The position numbers and the translations under genes are program-made. The notes beneath the pieces are model-generated. The model was not told the origin of the DNA and searched no databases. It saw only the letters and a list, made by a program, of their open reading frames with translations. Shown here in pieces: positions 34,618 to 43,224 of a stretch of DNA of 64,000 nucleotides (its first letter is position 1; every line of letters begins with the position of its first letter). Source of the stretch: JAOADN01 sp049323795 (GTDB lineage Bacteria > Pseudomonadota > Alphaproteobacteria > Rhodobacterales > Rhodobacteraceae); assembly GCA_049323795.1 (NCBI GenBank), contig JBMOOH010000043.1:20198-84197 (forward strand), in the 5' to 3' direction.

Positions 34618-35922
34618 ATGAAGATCGCGATGGTTGGCACGGGCTACGTGGGCCTCGTCTCGGGCGTCTGCTTCTCGGACTTCGGGCACGAGGTCGTCTG
34701 TGTGGACAAGGATCCGCGCAAGATCGAGATGCTGAAGCGCGGCGAGGTGCCGATCTACGAACCGGGCCTCGACACGCTCATGGCGAAGAACGTGGCTGCG
34801 CGGCGGCTGTCGTTCACGCAGGATCTCGCCGCGGCCGTGGCCGGTGCCGAGGCGGTGTTCATCGCCGTCGGCACGCCGACGCGGCGCGGCGACGGACATG
34901 CCGACCTGACCTACGTCTTCGCCGCCGCCGAAGAGATCGGCAGGGCGCTGACCTGCCACACGGTCGTGGTGACGAAATCCACCGTCCCCGTCGGCACCAA
35001 TGCCAGGGTGGCCGAGATCGTCCGCAAGACATCGCCCGGGGCCGACTTCGACGTGGCCTCGAACCCCGAGTTCCTGCGCGAGGGCGCGGCGATCGACGAC
35101 TTCATGCGCCCCGACCGGGTGGTCGTCGGGGTCACCTCGGACCGCGCGAGGGACGTGATGGGCGAGATCTACCGCCCGCTCTTCCTGCGCGACTTCCCGA
35201 TCCTCTACACCGACCTCGAGACCGCGGAGATGATCAAATACGCGGCGAATGCGTTCCTGGCCACGAAGATCACCTTCATCAACGAGGTCGCGGCGCTCTG
35301 CGAGAAGGTGGGGGCGGACGTGAAGGCGGTGTCGAAGGGCATCGGCCTCGACGGCCGGATCGGCAACAAATTCCTGCATGCCGGCCCCGGCTATGGCGGG
35401 TCGTGCTTTCCCAAGGACACCTCGGCCCTTGCCCGGATCGGTCAGGAGTTCGCCTCGCCCGTGCAGATCGTCGAGACGGTCATCAAGGTGAACGACGAGG
35501 TGAAGCGCCGGATGGTGCAGAAGATCGTCGATCTCTGCGGCGGGTCGGTGAACGGCAGGACGATCGCGGTGCTGGGCGTCACCTTCAAGCCGAACACCGA
35601 CGACATGCGGGATGCGCCGTCGCTGACCATCGTTCCGGCGCTGGTGGGCGGGGGCGCGAAGGTTCGCATCGTCGATCCGCAGGGCCGGCGCGAGGGGCAG
35701 GACCTGCTGCCCGGCGTCGTGTGGATGGACGACGCCTATGCCGCGGCGGCCGGGGCGGACGCGGTCGTTCTGCTGACCGAATGGAACGAGTTCCGCGCCC
35801 TCGACCTCGACCGGCTGGCGCGGTCCATGGCAACCGCCCGCATGGCCGACCTCCGCAACATCTATTCCCGGCGCGATGCGCTCCGGGCGGGTTTCCAGAG
35901 CTATACCGCGGTCGGCCGCTGA
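34618..35922 (+). CDS. ugd: UDP-glucose 6-dehydrogenase
   Basis: 434 residues. Converts UDP-glucose to UDP-glucuronate with 2 NAD+. N-terminal Rossmann GTGYVG, 'EPGLDTLM', 'VGTPTRRGDG', 'TKSTVPVGT', 'VASNPEFLREGAAI', and the catalytic Cys263 in 'GPGYGGSCFPKDTSAL'. The C-terminal domain has 'VLGVTFKPNTDDMRDAPSL' and 'TEWNEFR'. Complete. Coupled to a downstream membrane protein and probably the source of uronic acid for surface glycans. GGGGACTG lies before the ATG. I looked for a promoter in the 149 bases upstream; there is a TTGACA near 34559 but no convincing -10. Confidence 0.95.
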   Translation: MKIAMVGTGYVGLVSGVCFSDFGHEVVCVDKDPRKIEMLKRGEVPIYEPGLDTLMAKNVAARRLSFTQDLAAAVAGAEAVFIAVGTPTRRGDGHADLTYVFAAAEEIGRALTCHTVVVTKSTVPVGTNARVAEIVRKTSPGADFDVASNPEFLREGAAIDDFMRPDRVVVGVTSDRARDVMGEIYRPLFLRDFPILYTDLETAEMIKYAANAFLATKITFINEVAALCEKVGADVKAVSKGIGLDGRIGNKFLHAGPGYGGSCFPKDTSALARIGQEFASPVQIVETVIKVNDEVKRRMVQKIVDLCGGSVNGRTIAVLGVTFKPNTDDMRDAPSLTIVPALVGGGAKVRIVDPQGRREGQDLLPGVVWMDDAYAAAAGADAVVLLTEWNEFRALDLDRLARSMATARMADLRNIYSRRDALRAGFQSYTAVGR

Positions 35923-35924
35923 CC

Positions 35925-36503
35925 GTGGACACGACGCTCTTCGACTGCGCGATCGCCCGCTGGCTGCCGAAGGTCGGCGACCCGGATGCTCTCTCCTGGG
36001 TGACGGTGGCCCTCTACGTTGCGGCGGCATTTGTCTGTCTGCGCAAGGCACGTGCCGTCGCGACAGAGCCCGGGCGCCGACGTGACAGCCTGTTCTGGAC
36101 CGGGGCGGCGATCCTTCTCACCCTCTACGCCGCGAACAAGCAGCTCGACCTCCAGTCGCTGCTCCGCGGAGCGGGCCACTGCTATGCAAAGCGCGAGGGC
36201 TGGTGGCAGGACCGCCGCAGCGTGCAGGTCGACTTCGTCGTCGCAGTCTCGGTTGCCGGCGCGCTGGCGGTGGCGGCCGGCATCGTCTGGTTCCGCGGCA
36301 GTCTGGCGCGGATCTGGCCGGCGGCTCTCGGGCTGGCGTTCGTGGCGGGCTATGCGATGGTGCGGGTGGTCGGCATAAGCCATGTCGCCACGGTGCTGGA
36401 AACGAGCCTTGCCGGCTTCCCCGCGAAGTGGATCCTCGAGATCCCGGGGCCGCTGCTGGTCATGGCGGGGGCCTCGGTCAGCGATCGGCGCGGGGCCGGC
36501 TGA
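35925..36503 (+). CDS. four-span membrane protein of unknown function
   Basis: 192 residues with a GTG start two bases after the ugd stop. Hydrophobic segments at about 25-42, 60-78, 104-126 and 133-155, then a less hydrophobic end. The loop 'AANKQLDLQSLLRG' between spans 2 and 3 is the most distinctive feature. I do not recognise the family with confidence; proteins of this look sit beside exopolysaccharide genes. The last 26 bases overlap the end of the convergent matB gene. Confidence 0.72.
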   Translation: MDTTLFDCAIARWLPKVGDPDALSWVTVALYVAAAFVCLRKARAVATEPGRRRDSLFWTGAAILLTLYAANKQLDLQSLLRGAGHCYAKREGWWQDRRSVQVDFVVAVSVAGALAVAAGIVWFRGSLARIWPAALGLAFVAGYAMVRVVGISHVATVLETSLAGFPAKWILEIPGPLLVMAGASVSDRRGAG

Positions 36504-38007
36504 AGAGGTCCGCGAAGGCGGCGCGCAGGGCGGCCTTCTGCACCTTGCCCATCGCATTGCGGGGAAGCTCGGCCATGACGGCGAGGTGCTTCGGCCGCTT
36601 GTACCCGGCGAGCCTGCCGGCGACCGCGTCGATCAGCCGGGCCGGATCGGGGCTGTGGCCGGGCCGGGGCACCACGACCGCGACGACCGCCTCGCCCAGA
36701 TCGGGATGCGGCACGCCGATCACCGCGCTTTCGAGCACGTCCTGCTGCGCGTCGAGCGCAAGCTCGACCTCCCTGGGGTAGACATTGTAGCCGCCGGTGA
36801 TCACAAGGTCCTTCGCGCGCCCCACGATGGTCAGGTATCCCTCGGCGTCGAGCACGCCGATATCCCCCGTGAGGAAGAACCCGTCGGCCCGCAACTCCTC
36901 CTTCGTCTTTTCCGGCATCCTCCAGTAACCGCTGAACACGTTCGGCCCCCGTATCTCGATCACGCCGGGTTGCCCGGCGGCCACCGGCCGGCCCGGGGGA
37001 TCGCAGACGCGCACCTCGATTCCCGGCAGGGCGCGGCCCACGGTGCCGGGCCGGCGGTCGCCCTCGTAGGGGTTGGACGTGTTCATGCTCGTTTCCGTCA
37101 TCCCGTAGCGTTCGAGGATGCGGTGCCCCGTCCGGCTTTCCCAGGCGCGGTGCGTTTCGGCCAGGAGGGGGGCCGAGCCGGACACGAAAAGGCGCATGTG
37201 ACGCACGAGGGCGGCGGTCAGGCCGGGATGGTCAAGAAGACGCGTGTAGAACGTGGGCACCCCCATCATCGCCGTCGCCTGCGGAAGCTGTCCGATCACC
37301 GCGTCGGCGTCGAACCTCGGCAGGAAGATCATCGGGCAGCCCGCGACGAGCGCAACATTGGTGGCGACGAAGAGCCCGTGGGTATGGAAGACGGGCAGGG
37401 CGTGGAGAAGCACGTCGGCCGCGGTGAACCGCCATTCCCGCGCCAGGACCTGCGCATTGGACAGAAGGTTCCCGTGCGTCAGCATCGCCCCCTTCGACCG
37501 GCCGGTCGTGCCGGAGGTGTAGAGAAGCGCCGCGAGATCGTCGGGACCGCGCCGGGCCAGGGCATCCGGGTCAGGCACCGCCCGGGCGGCGAGCGCGCCG
37601 AAACTGCCCGACCCCGAAGGGCCGAGCGTCATCAGCCGCGCGCCGGCCCGCGCGGCCGCTCCGCCGAGCCGGCCTTCGCTGCCCGGGTCGGCGAGAAAAA
37701 GCGCGGCGCCCGCGTCGGCGACATGGTAGCCGAGTTCCGACGGCGTATAGGCGGTGTTGAGCGGCAGGAAGACAATCCCGCAGCGGATCGCCGCAGCGAC
37801 AGCGGCAAGCATGGCCGGACCCTTGGAAAGCTGGATCGCGATCCGGTCGCCGGGGACAAGCCCGAGGTCCCGCAGCGCCGCCGCCATGCGCGCCGCGTCG
37901 TCCAGAAACGCGCCATGCGTGACGATGCTGCCATCGGCGGCGATCAGGAACGGGGTATCCCGGCCTTCATGCGGCCGGAAGAGCCCGTCGTAGAGATGGT
38001 TCGTCAT
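36478..38007 (-). CDS. matB: malonyl-CoA synthetase (adenylate-forming)
   Basis: 509 residues, ANL superfamily. AMP-binding P-loop 'LLYTSGTTGRSKGAMLTH', 'LPVFHTHGLFVATN', 'ERYGMTETSMNTSNPYEG' (a hallmark of the MatB group), 'GFFLTGDIG', and the C-terminal hinge 'ITGGYNVYPREVE' with catalytic Lys in 'RNAMGKVQKAAL'. Ligates malonate to CoA. Length matches MatB. No malonyl-CoA decarboxylase or malonate transporter is adjacent, so the pathway context is missing here. Closely related methylmalonyl-CoA or other short-chain ligases are the alternative. Confidence 0.9.
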   Translation of the reverse strand: MTNHLYDGLFRPHEGRDTPFLIAADGSIVTHGAFLDDAARMAAALRDLGLVPGDRIAIQLSKGPAMLAAVAAAIRCGIVFLPLNTAYTPSELGYHVADAGAALFLADPGSEGRLGGAAARAGARLMTLGPSGSGSFGALAARAVPDPDALARRGPDDLAALLYTSGTTGRSKGAMLTHGNLLSNAQVLAREWRFTAADVLLHALPVFHTHGLFVATNVALVAGCPMIFLPRFDADAVIGQLPQATAMMGVPTFYTRLLDHPGLTAALVRHMRLFVSGSAPLLAETHRAWESRTGHRILERYGMTETSMNTSNPYEGDRRPGTVGRALPGIEVRVCDPPGRPVAAGQPGVIEIRGPNVFSGYWRMPEKTKEELRADGFFLTGDIGVLDAEGYLTIVGRAKDLVITGGYNVYPREVELALDAQQDVLESAVIGVPHPDLGEAVVAVVVPRPGHSPDPARLIDAVAGRLAGYKRPKHLAVMAELPRNAMGKVQKAALRAAFADLFSRPRADR

Positions 38008-38067
38008 GTCGGCAAAAGCCCTGGCCTCGGTCTGCCCGGACGGGATAACGGGGCCGGCGGGGGAAAT

Positions 38068-38856
38068 CTATGCCCGCCGCAGGACGGCGATGCCCGAGGC
38101 GACCGTGAAGATCAGCGCCGCCGACACCACGATCGACGGCCCGGCCGGCGTGTCGAGGCGCAGCGACATCCAGAGGCCCGCGACCACCGCGGTCGCGCCC
38201 GCAAGCGCTGCGCCGGCCGCCATCGATTCGGGCGTCCGCGACCAGGTGCGCGCGCTGGCGGCCGGAACGATCAGCATCGCCGCGATCAGGAGCGCACCGA
38301 CGATCTTGACCGCCACCGCCACGACAAGTGCCAGCGCCACCGTCAGGACCAGCCGCTCGCGCCGCGGATCGAAACCCGAGGCCTGGGCCAGTTCCTCGTT
38401 CAGTGTGGCCGTCAGAAGGCCCTGCCACCGCCACGAGAGAAGCGCGGCAACCGCCCCGGATCCCGCCCAGACCACGGCCACGTCGCTCCATCTGACCGAA
38501 AGGATGTCGCCGAAGAGATAGGCCGACAGGTCCGTCCTGACCCCGGGCATGAACGACACCGCGACCAGCCCGATGGCCAACGCCGAATGCGCAAGGACGC
38601 CGAGCACGGTATCCGCCGAATGTCCGCGTCCGCTGAGCGAGGACACCGCGAAGGCCATGGCCAGGGCGACGGCCAGCGTGCCGGCATAGAGCGGCAGGTC
38701 GGTGGCGAGCGCCAGCGCCACCCCGAGGATCGCCGCATGGGCGGTCGCATCCCCGAAATAGGCCATCCGCCGCCAGACGACGAAGGATCCGAGCGGCCCG
38801 GTCGCAACGGCCAGCCCGATCCCGGCAAGCGCCGCGCGCAGAAGAAACTCGGCCAT
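38068..38856 (-). CDS. znuB: zinc ABC transporter permease
   Basis: 262 residues, ABC-3 family integral membrane permease with about eight hydrophobic segments. 'GPLGSFVVWRRMAYFGDATAHAAILGVALA' and 'DTVLGVLAHSALAIG' are typical of ZnuB/MntB-type permeases. It starts two bases after the znuC stop, so it belongs to the zur-znuC-znuB transcript. Zinc rather than manganese specificity is inferred from the linked Zur and the operator. Confidence 0.92.
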   Translation of the reverse strand: MAEFLLRAALAGIGLAVATGPLGSFVVWRRMAYFGDATAHAAILGVALALATDLPLYAGTLAVALAMAFAVSSLSGRGHSADTVLGVLAHSALAIGLVAVSFMPGVRTDLSAYLFGDILSVRWSDVAVVWAGSGAVAALLSWRWQGLLTATLNEELAQASGFDPRRERLVLTVALALVVAVAVKIVGALLIAAMLIVPAASARTWSRTPESMAAGAALAGATAVVAGLWMSLRLDTPAGPSIVVSAALIFTVASGIAVLRRA

Positions 38857-38858
38857 GC

Positions 38859-39743
38859 CTAACCGTCCGCGGTCTTCTCGGGCACGCGCGCGGCCGTGCC
38901 GGGCGACGCGGCCGCAGGGGTGCCGGACTGCACGGGTTTCCGCCCGCCCGCATCGTGGCTGCCCCGGTGATGCCCGGGATCATGCCCAGGATCATGCCCA
39001 GGATCATGCCCGGATCCGCCGTCGTGCTCGTGGTCGTGGTCATGACGGTAGAGCGCCATCGTGCCCCCCGCCCCGAGGCCGAACAGCGCCCGGTACTCGG
39101 GCGCCGCCGAGACGACCTCGGGCGTGCCCTCGCAGCAGACGTGGCGGTTCAGGCAGAGGACGCGGTCCGACGCCGCCATCACGACGTTGAGGTCATGGCT
39201 CACCATCACGACCGCGCAGCCGGTCTCGTCCCGGACATCGGCGATCAGTCGGTAGAAGGCCGCCACGCCCGGCTGATCCAGCCCCTGCGTCGGTTCGTCC
39301 AGGATCAGCACGTCGGGTCGCGCCAGCAGCGCCCGCGCCAGGAGTACGCGCTGGAACTGCCCGCCGGACAGCGACACCATCTGCTGCGACCGCGCCGGCG
39401 CGGCGACGCCGACCCGCGCCAGGGCGCCCAGCGCCCCGGAGGCGGTCGCGCGCGTTCCGAGCGACAGGAAGCGCAGCACCGTCATCGGCAGCGCGCTGTC
39501 GATGTGCAGCCGCTGGGGGACATAGCCGATCCGCAGCCCCGGCCGGCGGTCGACCCGGCCGGCGGCAGCCCGCTCCAACCCGATCAGTGCACGCACGAGG
39601 GTGGATTTGCCCGACCCGTTCGGACCGACGATGGTGACGATCTCGCCGGGGGCGATGGAAAGGTGCACGGTGTCGAGCACGACCGAACCGCCGCGCCGCA
39701 CGGTCAGGCCATCGGCCTCGATCAGCGTCGCGGCCCGCGTCAC
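38859..39743 (-). CDS. znuC: zinc ABC transporter ATPase with His-rich C-terminal tail
   Basis: 294 residues from GTG 39743, which overlaps the zur stop (GTGA); an ATG at 39761 inside zur is less likely. Walker A 'VGPNGSGKS', signature 'LSGGQFQRV', Walker B 'LILDEPTQGLD', switch His in 'MVSHDLN'. The ATPase core ends near 230 and is followed by a 64-residue tail that carries about ten His between residues 233 and 264 (HDHDHEHD, then three HDPG units). The units are encoded by imperfect 12-base repeats at about 38969-39012. The tail probably binds zinc, on the cytoplasmic side (inference). Confidence 0.92.
   Translation of the reverse strand: MTRAATLIEADGLTVRRGGSVVLDTVHLSIAPGEIVTIVGPNGSGKSTLVRALIGLERAAAGRVDRRPGLRIGYVPQRLHIDSALPMTVLRFLSLGTRATASGALGALARVGVAAPARSQQMVSLSGGQFQRVLLARALLARPDVLILDEPTQGLDQPGVAAFYRLIADVRDETGCAVVMVSHDLNVVMAASDRVLCLNRHVCCEGTPEVVSAAPEYRALFGLGAGGTMALYRHDHDHEHDGGSGHDPGHDPGHDPGHHRGSHDAGGRKPVQSGTPAAASPGTAARVPEKTADG
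38969..39012. repeat. 12-base tandem repeat in znuC
   Basis: Three to four imperfect copies of GGATCATGCCCA encode the His-Asp-Pro-Gly units of the ZnuC tail. Copy number may vary between strains. Confidence 0.75.
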
Positions 39744-40279
39744 GGCGCACCACCCGCGCATGCCGGACAGAGGCCGGCGGCCTCGATGCTCGCGCGTTCG
39801 ACGCGGAAGCCCGCGGTGCCCGCGGCGGCGTCCAGCTCCGCCCGCATGCGGCCTGCCTCGGTCTCGGCGACGGTGCCGCAGCTCCGGCAGATCAGGAATG
39901 CCGCCTGGTGGTCCCTGCCCGGCCCGGTGCAGGCGAGGAAGGCGTTCAGCCCCCGGATCCTGTGCGCAAGCCCCTGTTCCACAAGGAAATCGAGCGCCCG
40001 GTAGGCAACCGGCGGCTGGCCGCCGAAACCGGCCGCCGACAGCCGCTCCAGGACCTCGTAGGCACCAAGCGCGCGATGCGCCTCGAGCAGGATCTCGAGC
40101 GCGCGGCGCCGGACCGGGGTCAGCCGGACCCCGCGGCCCTTCGCAACCTCCTCCGCGCGGGAAAGCAGGCCGTCGACACAGCGGCCGTGGTCGTGCCGTT
40201 CAAAGGCCGGCCCGCAGGGCGGCACCTCCGGCGGACCTGCGGCTTCCGGCCGTGCGGGGTGCGGCTTCATGACATCCAT
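39740..40279 (-). CDS. zur: Fur-family zinc uptake regulator
   Basis: 179 residues. Winged-helix Fur fold: 'LTPVRRRALEILLEAHRALGAYEVLERL', recognition region 'QPPVAYRALDFLVEQGL'. Structural zinc cysteines are in 'LICRSCG' and 'LCPACAG'; the N-terminal 'RHDHGRC' segment is also potentially metal binding. It should repress zinc uptake when zinc is plentiful. First gene of zur-znuC-znuB, divergent from znuA with a Zur-type operator between. ATG 40279 is listed; ATG 40270 (nine bases in) has a better-placed purine run and may be the true start. Confidence 0.92.
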   Translation of the reverse strand: MDVMKPHPARPEAAGPPEVPPCGPAFERHDHGRCVDGLLSRAEEVAKGRGVRLTPVRRRALEILLEAHRALGAYEVLERLSAAGFGGQPPVAYRALDFLVEQGLAHRIRGLNAFLACTGPGRDHQAAFLICRSCGTVAETEAGRMRAELDAAAGTAGFRVERASIEAAGLCPACAGGAP

Positions 40280-40286
40280 CTTGACC

Positions 40287-40301
40287 TGTTATGATATAAC
40301 A
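40287..40301. promoter_or_regulatory. Zur-type operator between zur and znuA
   Basis: Palindrome TGTTAT-GAT-ATAACA (6-3-6) in a short AT-rich island. It fits the alphaproteobacterial Zur-box pattern and lies between the two divergent zinc genes, 8 bases from the zur start and 41 from znuA. A TTGACC at 40281-40286 could be the -35 of znuA with the operator in the spacer. Bound Zur would then block both directions. Confidence 0.8.
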
Positions 40302-40341
40302 TACTATTTTCCCGCCCGTCGCGCAACCCGGAGTCCGCATC

Positions 40342-41247
40342 ATGTTCCGCCTGCTCGCCCCGTTCGCTCTGGCCAGCCTCGCCCTGCCCGCCGGGGCGGA
40401 AGTCCCCCGCGTGGTCACGGACATTCCGGCCGTGCATTCGCTCGTTTGGCAGGTGATGGAGGGTGTGGGCGAACCGGTCCTCCTCGTCTCCCCGGGGGCC
40501 GATGCGCATTCGTTCCAGATGCGCCCCTCGCAGGCGGCGGCTCTCGCCGAGGCGGACCTCGTCGTGTGGCTCGGACCGGAAATGACGCCCTGGCTGGAAC
40601 GGATCCTGGGAACCGAGGCGCCGGGATCGGACCTGCGTCTTCTCGATGCGCCGGGCGCGACCATCCTCGGCTATGGAGAAGGGAATGGGGACGCCAAAGC
40701 GGCCGGCAGCGGAAGTTCAGACGCGCCGGGCGGGCGCGACCCGCACGCCTGGCTCGACCCGTCGAATGCCGCTCTCTGGATCGACGCCATCGCCGCGCGC
40801 CTCGGCCGGACAGACCCCGACAATGCCGCCGTCTATGCCCGGAATGCCGCCGCGGCGCGGGTGCGGATCGAGGCACTCGACCTTTCGCTCACAGACCGCC
40901 TCGCCACGGTGAAGGGCGTTCCGTTCGCAGTCTATCACGATGCCTACGGCTACTTCGTCCGCCGCTACGGGCTGACCGTCGTGGGCAGCATCGCGGGGGG
41001 CGACGCGCGCGAACCGGGCGCCGCCCGGCTTGAAGAGCTTCGGGGGGCGCTCGTCGGCGCAAGGTGCATCTTCCCCGAGGCCGGCCGCAACGAGCAGCCG
41101 GCAGAGACGGTCGCAAGCGACGGGGCGGTCACGCTGGGCGAACCGCTCGACCCCGAGGGAAGCGCCCTCACCCCCGGACCGGACCTCTACGCCGACCTCA
41201 TGACCGGGCTCGCCGACCGCCTCCTGGCCTGCCTCGGCACGCCCTGA
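40342..41247 (+). CDS. znuA: zinc ABC transporter substrate-binding protein
   Basis: 301 residues. Signal peptide 1-19 (…LALPAGA|E). Cluster A-1/TroA fold with likely zinc ligands His56 (GADAHSFQ), His135 (DPHAWLDP) and His199 (VYHDAYGYF). The fourth ligand should be an acidic residue near the C-terminus. The central acidic His-rich loop typical of ZnuA is absent; at about 111-131 there is a Gly/Ser/Asp stretch (GEGNGDAKAAGSGSSD) without His. Delivers zinc to ZnuB/ZnuC in the periplasm. Confidence 0.92.
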   Translation: MFRLLAPFALASLALPAGAEVPRVVTDIPAVHSLVWQVMEGVGEPVLLVSPGADAHSFQMRPSQAAALAEADLVVWLGPEMTPWLERILGTEAPGSDLRLLDAPGATILGYGEGNGDAKAAGSGSSDAPGGRDPHAWLDPSNAALWIDAIAARLGRTDPDNAAVYARNAAAARVRIEALDLSLTDRLATVKGVPFAVYHDAYGYFVRRYGLTVVGSIAGGDAREPGAARLEELRGALVGARCIFPEAGRNEQPAETVASDGAVTLGEPLDPEGSALTPGPDLYADLMTGLADRLLACLGTP

Positions 41248-41308
41248 CGCGGATGGGGATATACAAGGCGGGTCTCCCGGTGCAGAACCGGCGCGAAAGG
41301 AAGCGGCG

Positions 41309-42166
41309 ATGACAGAGATCTACGACGACCGGCCCTGCGAGCTTGGCGAGGGGCCGCTCTGGCACCCCGGGCGCGGGCAGCTCTTCTGGTTCGACATCCT
41401 CGGGCGGAAGCTTCTGTCACGAACCGCCGCGGGGCCCCTGTCCTGGTCCTTCGGCGAATGCGTGTCCGCCGCGGGCTGGATCGACCGCGACCGGCTGCTC
41501 GTCGCCTCGGAGACCGCGCTGTCGGTCTTCGACCTGACGCGCGGCACGTCGGACCGCGTCGTCCCGCTGGTCGCCGACCGGCCCGACCTGCGATCGAACG
41601 ACGGCCGGGCCGACCCCTGGGGCGGGTTCTGGATCGGAACGATGGGCAAGCGGGCCGAACCCGGACAGGGGTCCGTCTGGCGGCTCTACCGAGGCGAGAT
41701 GCGCCGCCTCTTCGCACCGCTGACGATCCCGAACGCGATCAGCTTCACGCCCGATGCGCTGTTTGCGCATTTCGCCGACAGCGCAACCGGGGTGGTCTGG
41801 CGCGTCGGACTGGACGAGGCGGGCTGGCCTGCGGGCGACCCCGTCCGGTTCATCGATCTGGCCGGACAGCCGGGGGTGCCCGACGGGGCCGTCTGCGACA
41901 CGCAGGGCAATCTGTGGCTGGCGGAATGGGGTGCCGCGCGGGTGGCCTGTTACGGCCCGGACGGACGGTTCCGGCGCGCCGTCGCCATACCCGGCCTGCA
42001 CGCCTCCTGCCCCGCCTTCGGAGGACCGGCGCTCGACCGCCTTCACGTCACCTCCGCGCGCGAGAACCTGCCGCCCGAGGTGATCGCCGCCGAACCCCGG
42101 AACGGCTGCACCTTCGTGGCCGATGCCGGCGCGACCGGACTTGCGGAGCCGGGGGTCGCGCTGTGA
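41309..42166 (+). CDS. SMP-30/gluconolactonase/LRE family sugar lactonase
   Basis: 285 residues, six-bladed beta-propeller. Divalent metal ligands are visible as Glu in 'CELGEGPLWHP', Asn in 'LRSNDGRADPWGGFWIGTM', Asn in 'TIPNAISFTPD', and Asp in 'PGVPDGAVCDTQGNLWLAEW'. The family opens aldonolactones, for example L-arabinono- or gluconolactone. It is co-transcribed with galM (four-base overlap), which supports a role in sugar oxidation. GAAAGGAAG lies before the ATG. The sugar is not determined; no dehydrogenase or transporter for it is adjacent. Confidence 0.88.
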   Translation: MTEIYDDRPCELGEGPLWHPGRGQLFWFDILGRKLLSRTAAGPLSWSFGECVSAAGWIDRDRLLVASETALSVFDLTRGTSDRVVPLVADRPDLRSNDGRADPWGGFWIGTMGKRAEPGQGSVWRLYRGEMRRLFAPLTIPNAISFTPDALFAHFADSATGVVWRVGLDEAGWPAGDPVRFIDLAGQPGVPDGAVCDTQGNLWLAEWGAARVACYGPDGRFRRAVAIPGLHASCPAFGGPALDRLHVTSARENLPPEVIAAEPRNGCTFVADAGATGLAEPGVAL

Positions 42167-43170
42167 CGGCGGTCCGAGCCTTCGGCGCGACCGCCGCGGG
42201 CGAGACGGTCCACGCGATCGACCTCTCCGCCGGCCAGATCCGCGCCACGATCCTGACACTCGGCGCGACGCTGAACGACCTCCGGCTCGCCGGCACGCCC
42301 TGGCCCCTCGTCCTCGGAGGGACGACGGCCGCCGACTACGAAGGGCCGATGGCCTATTTCGGCGCCATCGTCGGCCCGGTCGCCAACCGCATCGCGGGGG
42401 CCGCCGCAACGGTGGGGGGGCGGACCCTGCGCCTCGACGCGAACGAGGCCGGACGGACAACCCTGCACGGCGGACGGAACGGAACCTCCACGAGGGTCTG
42501 GACGCTCGAGCGGTCCTCGGCGGCCGAGGCCGTCCTTTCCCTCGGGCTCGGCGACGGCGACGGCGGTTTTTCGGGCGACCGGTACATCGTTGCGCGGTTC
42601 CGGGCGGTCCCCCCCGCGACGCTCGCGCTCGATCTCACCGCCACGACCGACAGACCGACGCTGATGAACCTGGCCCATCATTCCTACTGGAACCTCGACG
42701 GCACCGCCGACACGGCCGGCCACGTCCTCAGCGTGGCCGCAGACACCTATCTGCCGGTGGACGACCGCCTGATTCCCGACGGTGGGCCGGCACCGGTGAC
42801 GGGAACCCGGTTCGATTTCCGTCGGGGACGCGTTCTCGATGCACGATCGCGCTACGACCACAACCTGTGCCTCGCCGCGGCCCGCCGCAGCCTGACGGAG
42901 GTTGCCGAACTCCGCGGACGGAGCGGCGTCCGCCTGACCGTCTCGACGACCGAGCCGGGCCTCCAGGTCTATGACGGGCAGGGGCTGGGAACGGCCCCGC
43001 GACCGGGGCTGACCGGCCGGCCCTACGGCCCTTTCGCCGGCGTGGCGCTGGAGCCGCAGGTCTGGCCCGACGCGCCGAACCGGCCGGACTTCCCGTCAGC
43101 CGCGCTTGCACCCGGCGAGACCTACCGGCAATCGCTCAGGCTGACACTCGCGCGGGGCGAAAGCGGTTGA
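42163..43170 (+). CDS. galM: aldose 1-epimerase
   Basis: 335 residues, GTG start overlapping the SMP-30 stop. Galactose mutarotase fold: 'GPVANRIAG', 'TTLHGGRNG', 'LMNLAHHSYWNLDG' with the catalytic His172/His173 pair, and 'GVALEPQVWPDAPNRPDFP' with the catalytic Glu. Interconverts alpha and beta anomers of aldoses, here plausibly feeding the lactonase partner's pathway. Complete length. An earlier in-frame start lies within the SMP-30 gene and is rejected. Confidence 0.92.
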   Translation: MTAVRAFGATAAGETVHAIDLSAGQIRATILTLGATLNDLRLAGTPWPLVLGGTTAADYEGPMAYFGAIVGPVANRIAGAAATVGGRTLRLDANEAGRTTLHGGRNGTSTRVWTLERSSAAEAVLSLGLGDGDGGFSGDRYIVARFRAVPPATLALDLTATTDRPTLMNLAHHSYWNLDGTADTAGHVLSVAADTYLPVDDRLIPDGGPAPVTGTRFDFRRGRVLDARSRYDHNLCLAAARRSLTEVAELRGRSGVRLTVSTTEPGLQVYDGQGLGTAPRPGLTGRPYGPFAGVALEPQVWPDAPNRPDFPSAALAPGETYRQSLRLTLARGESG

Positions 43171-43224
43171 CGGCAACGCAACCGCCGACCATCCTGCCGC
43201 CTGCCTCCGTCCACCCGGATCGCC

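Noticed and set aside
38969..39012. Short regular repeats suggestive of a CRISPR
   Set aside because: 12-base units without spacers, inside the znuC frame, coding for the His-rich tail.
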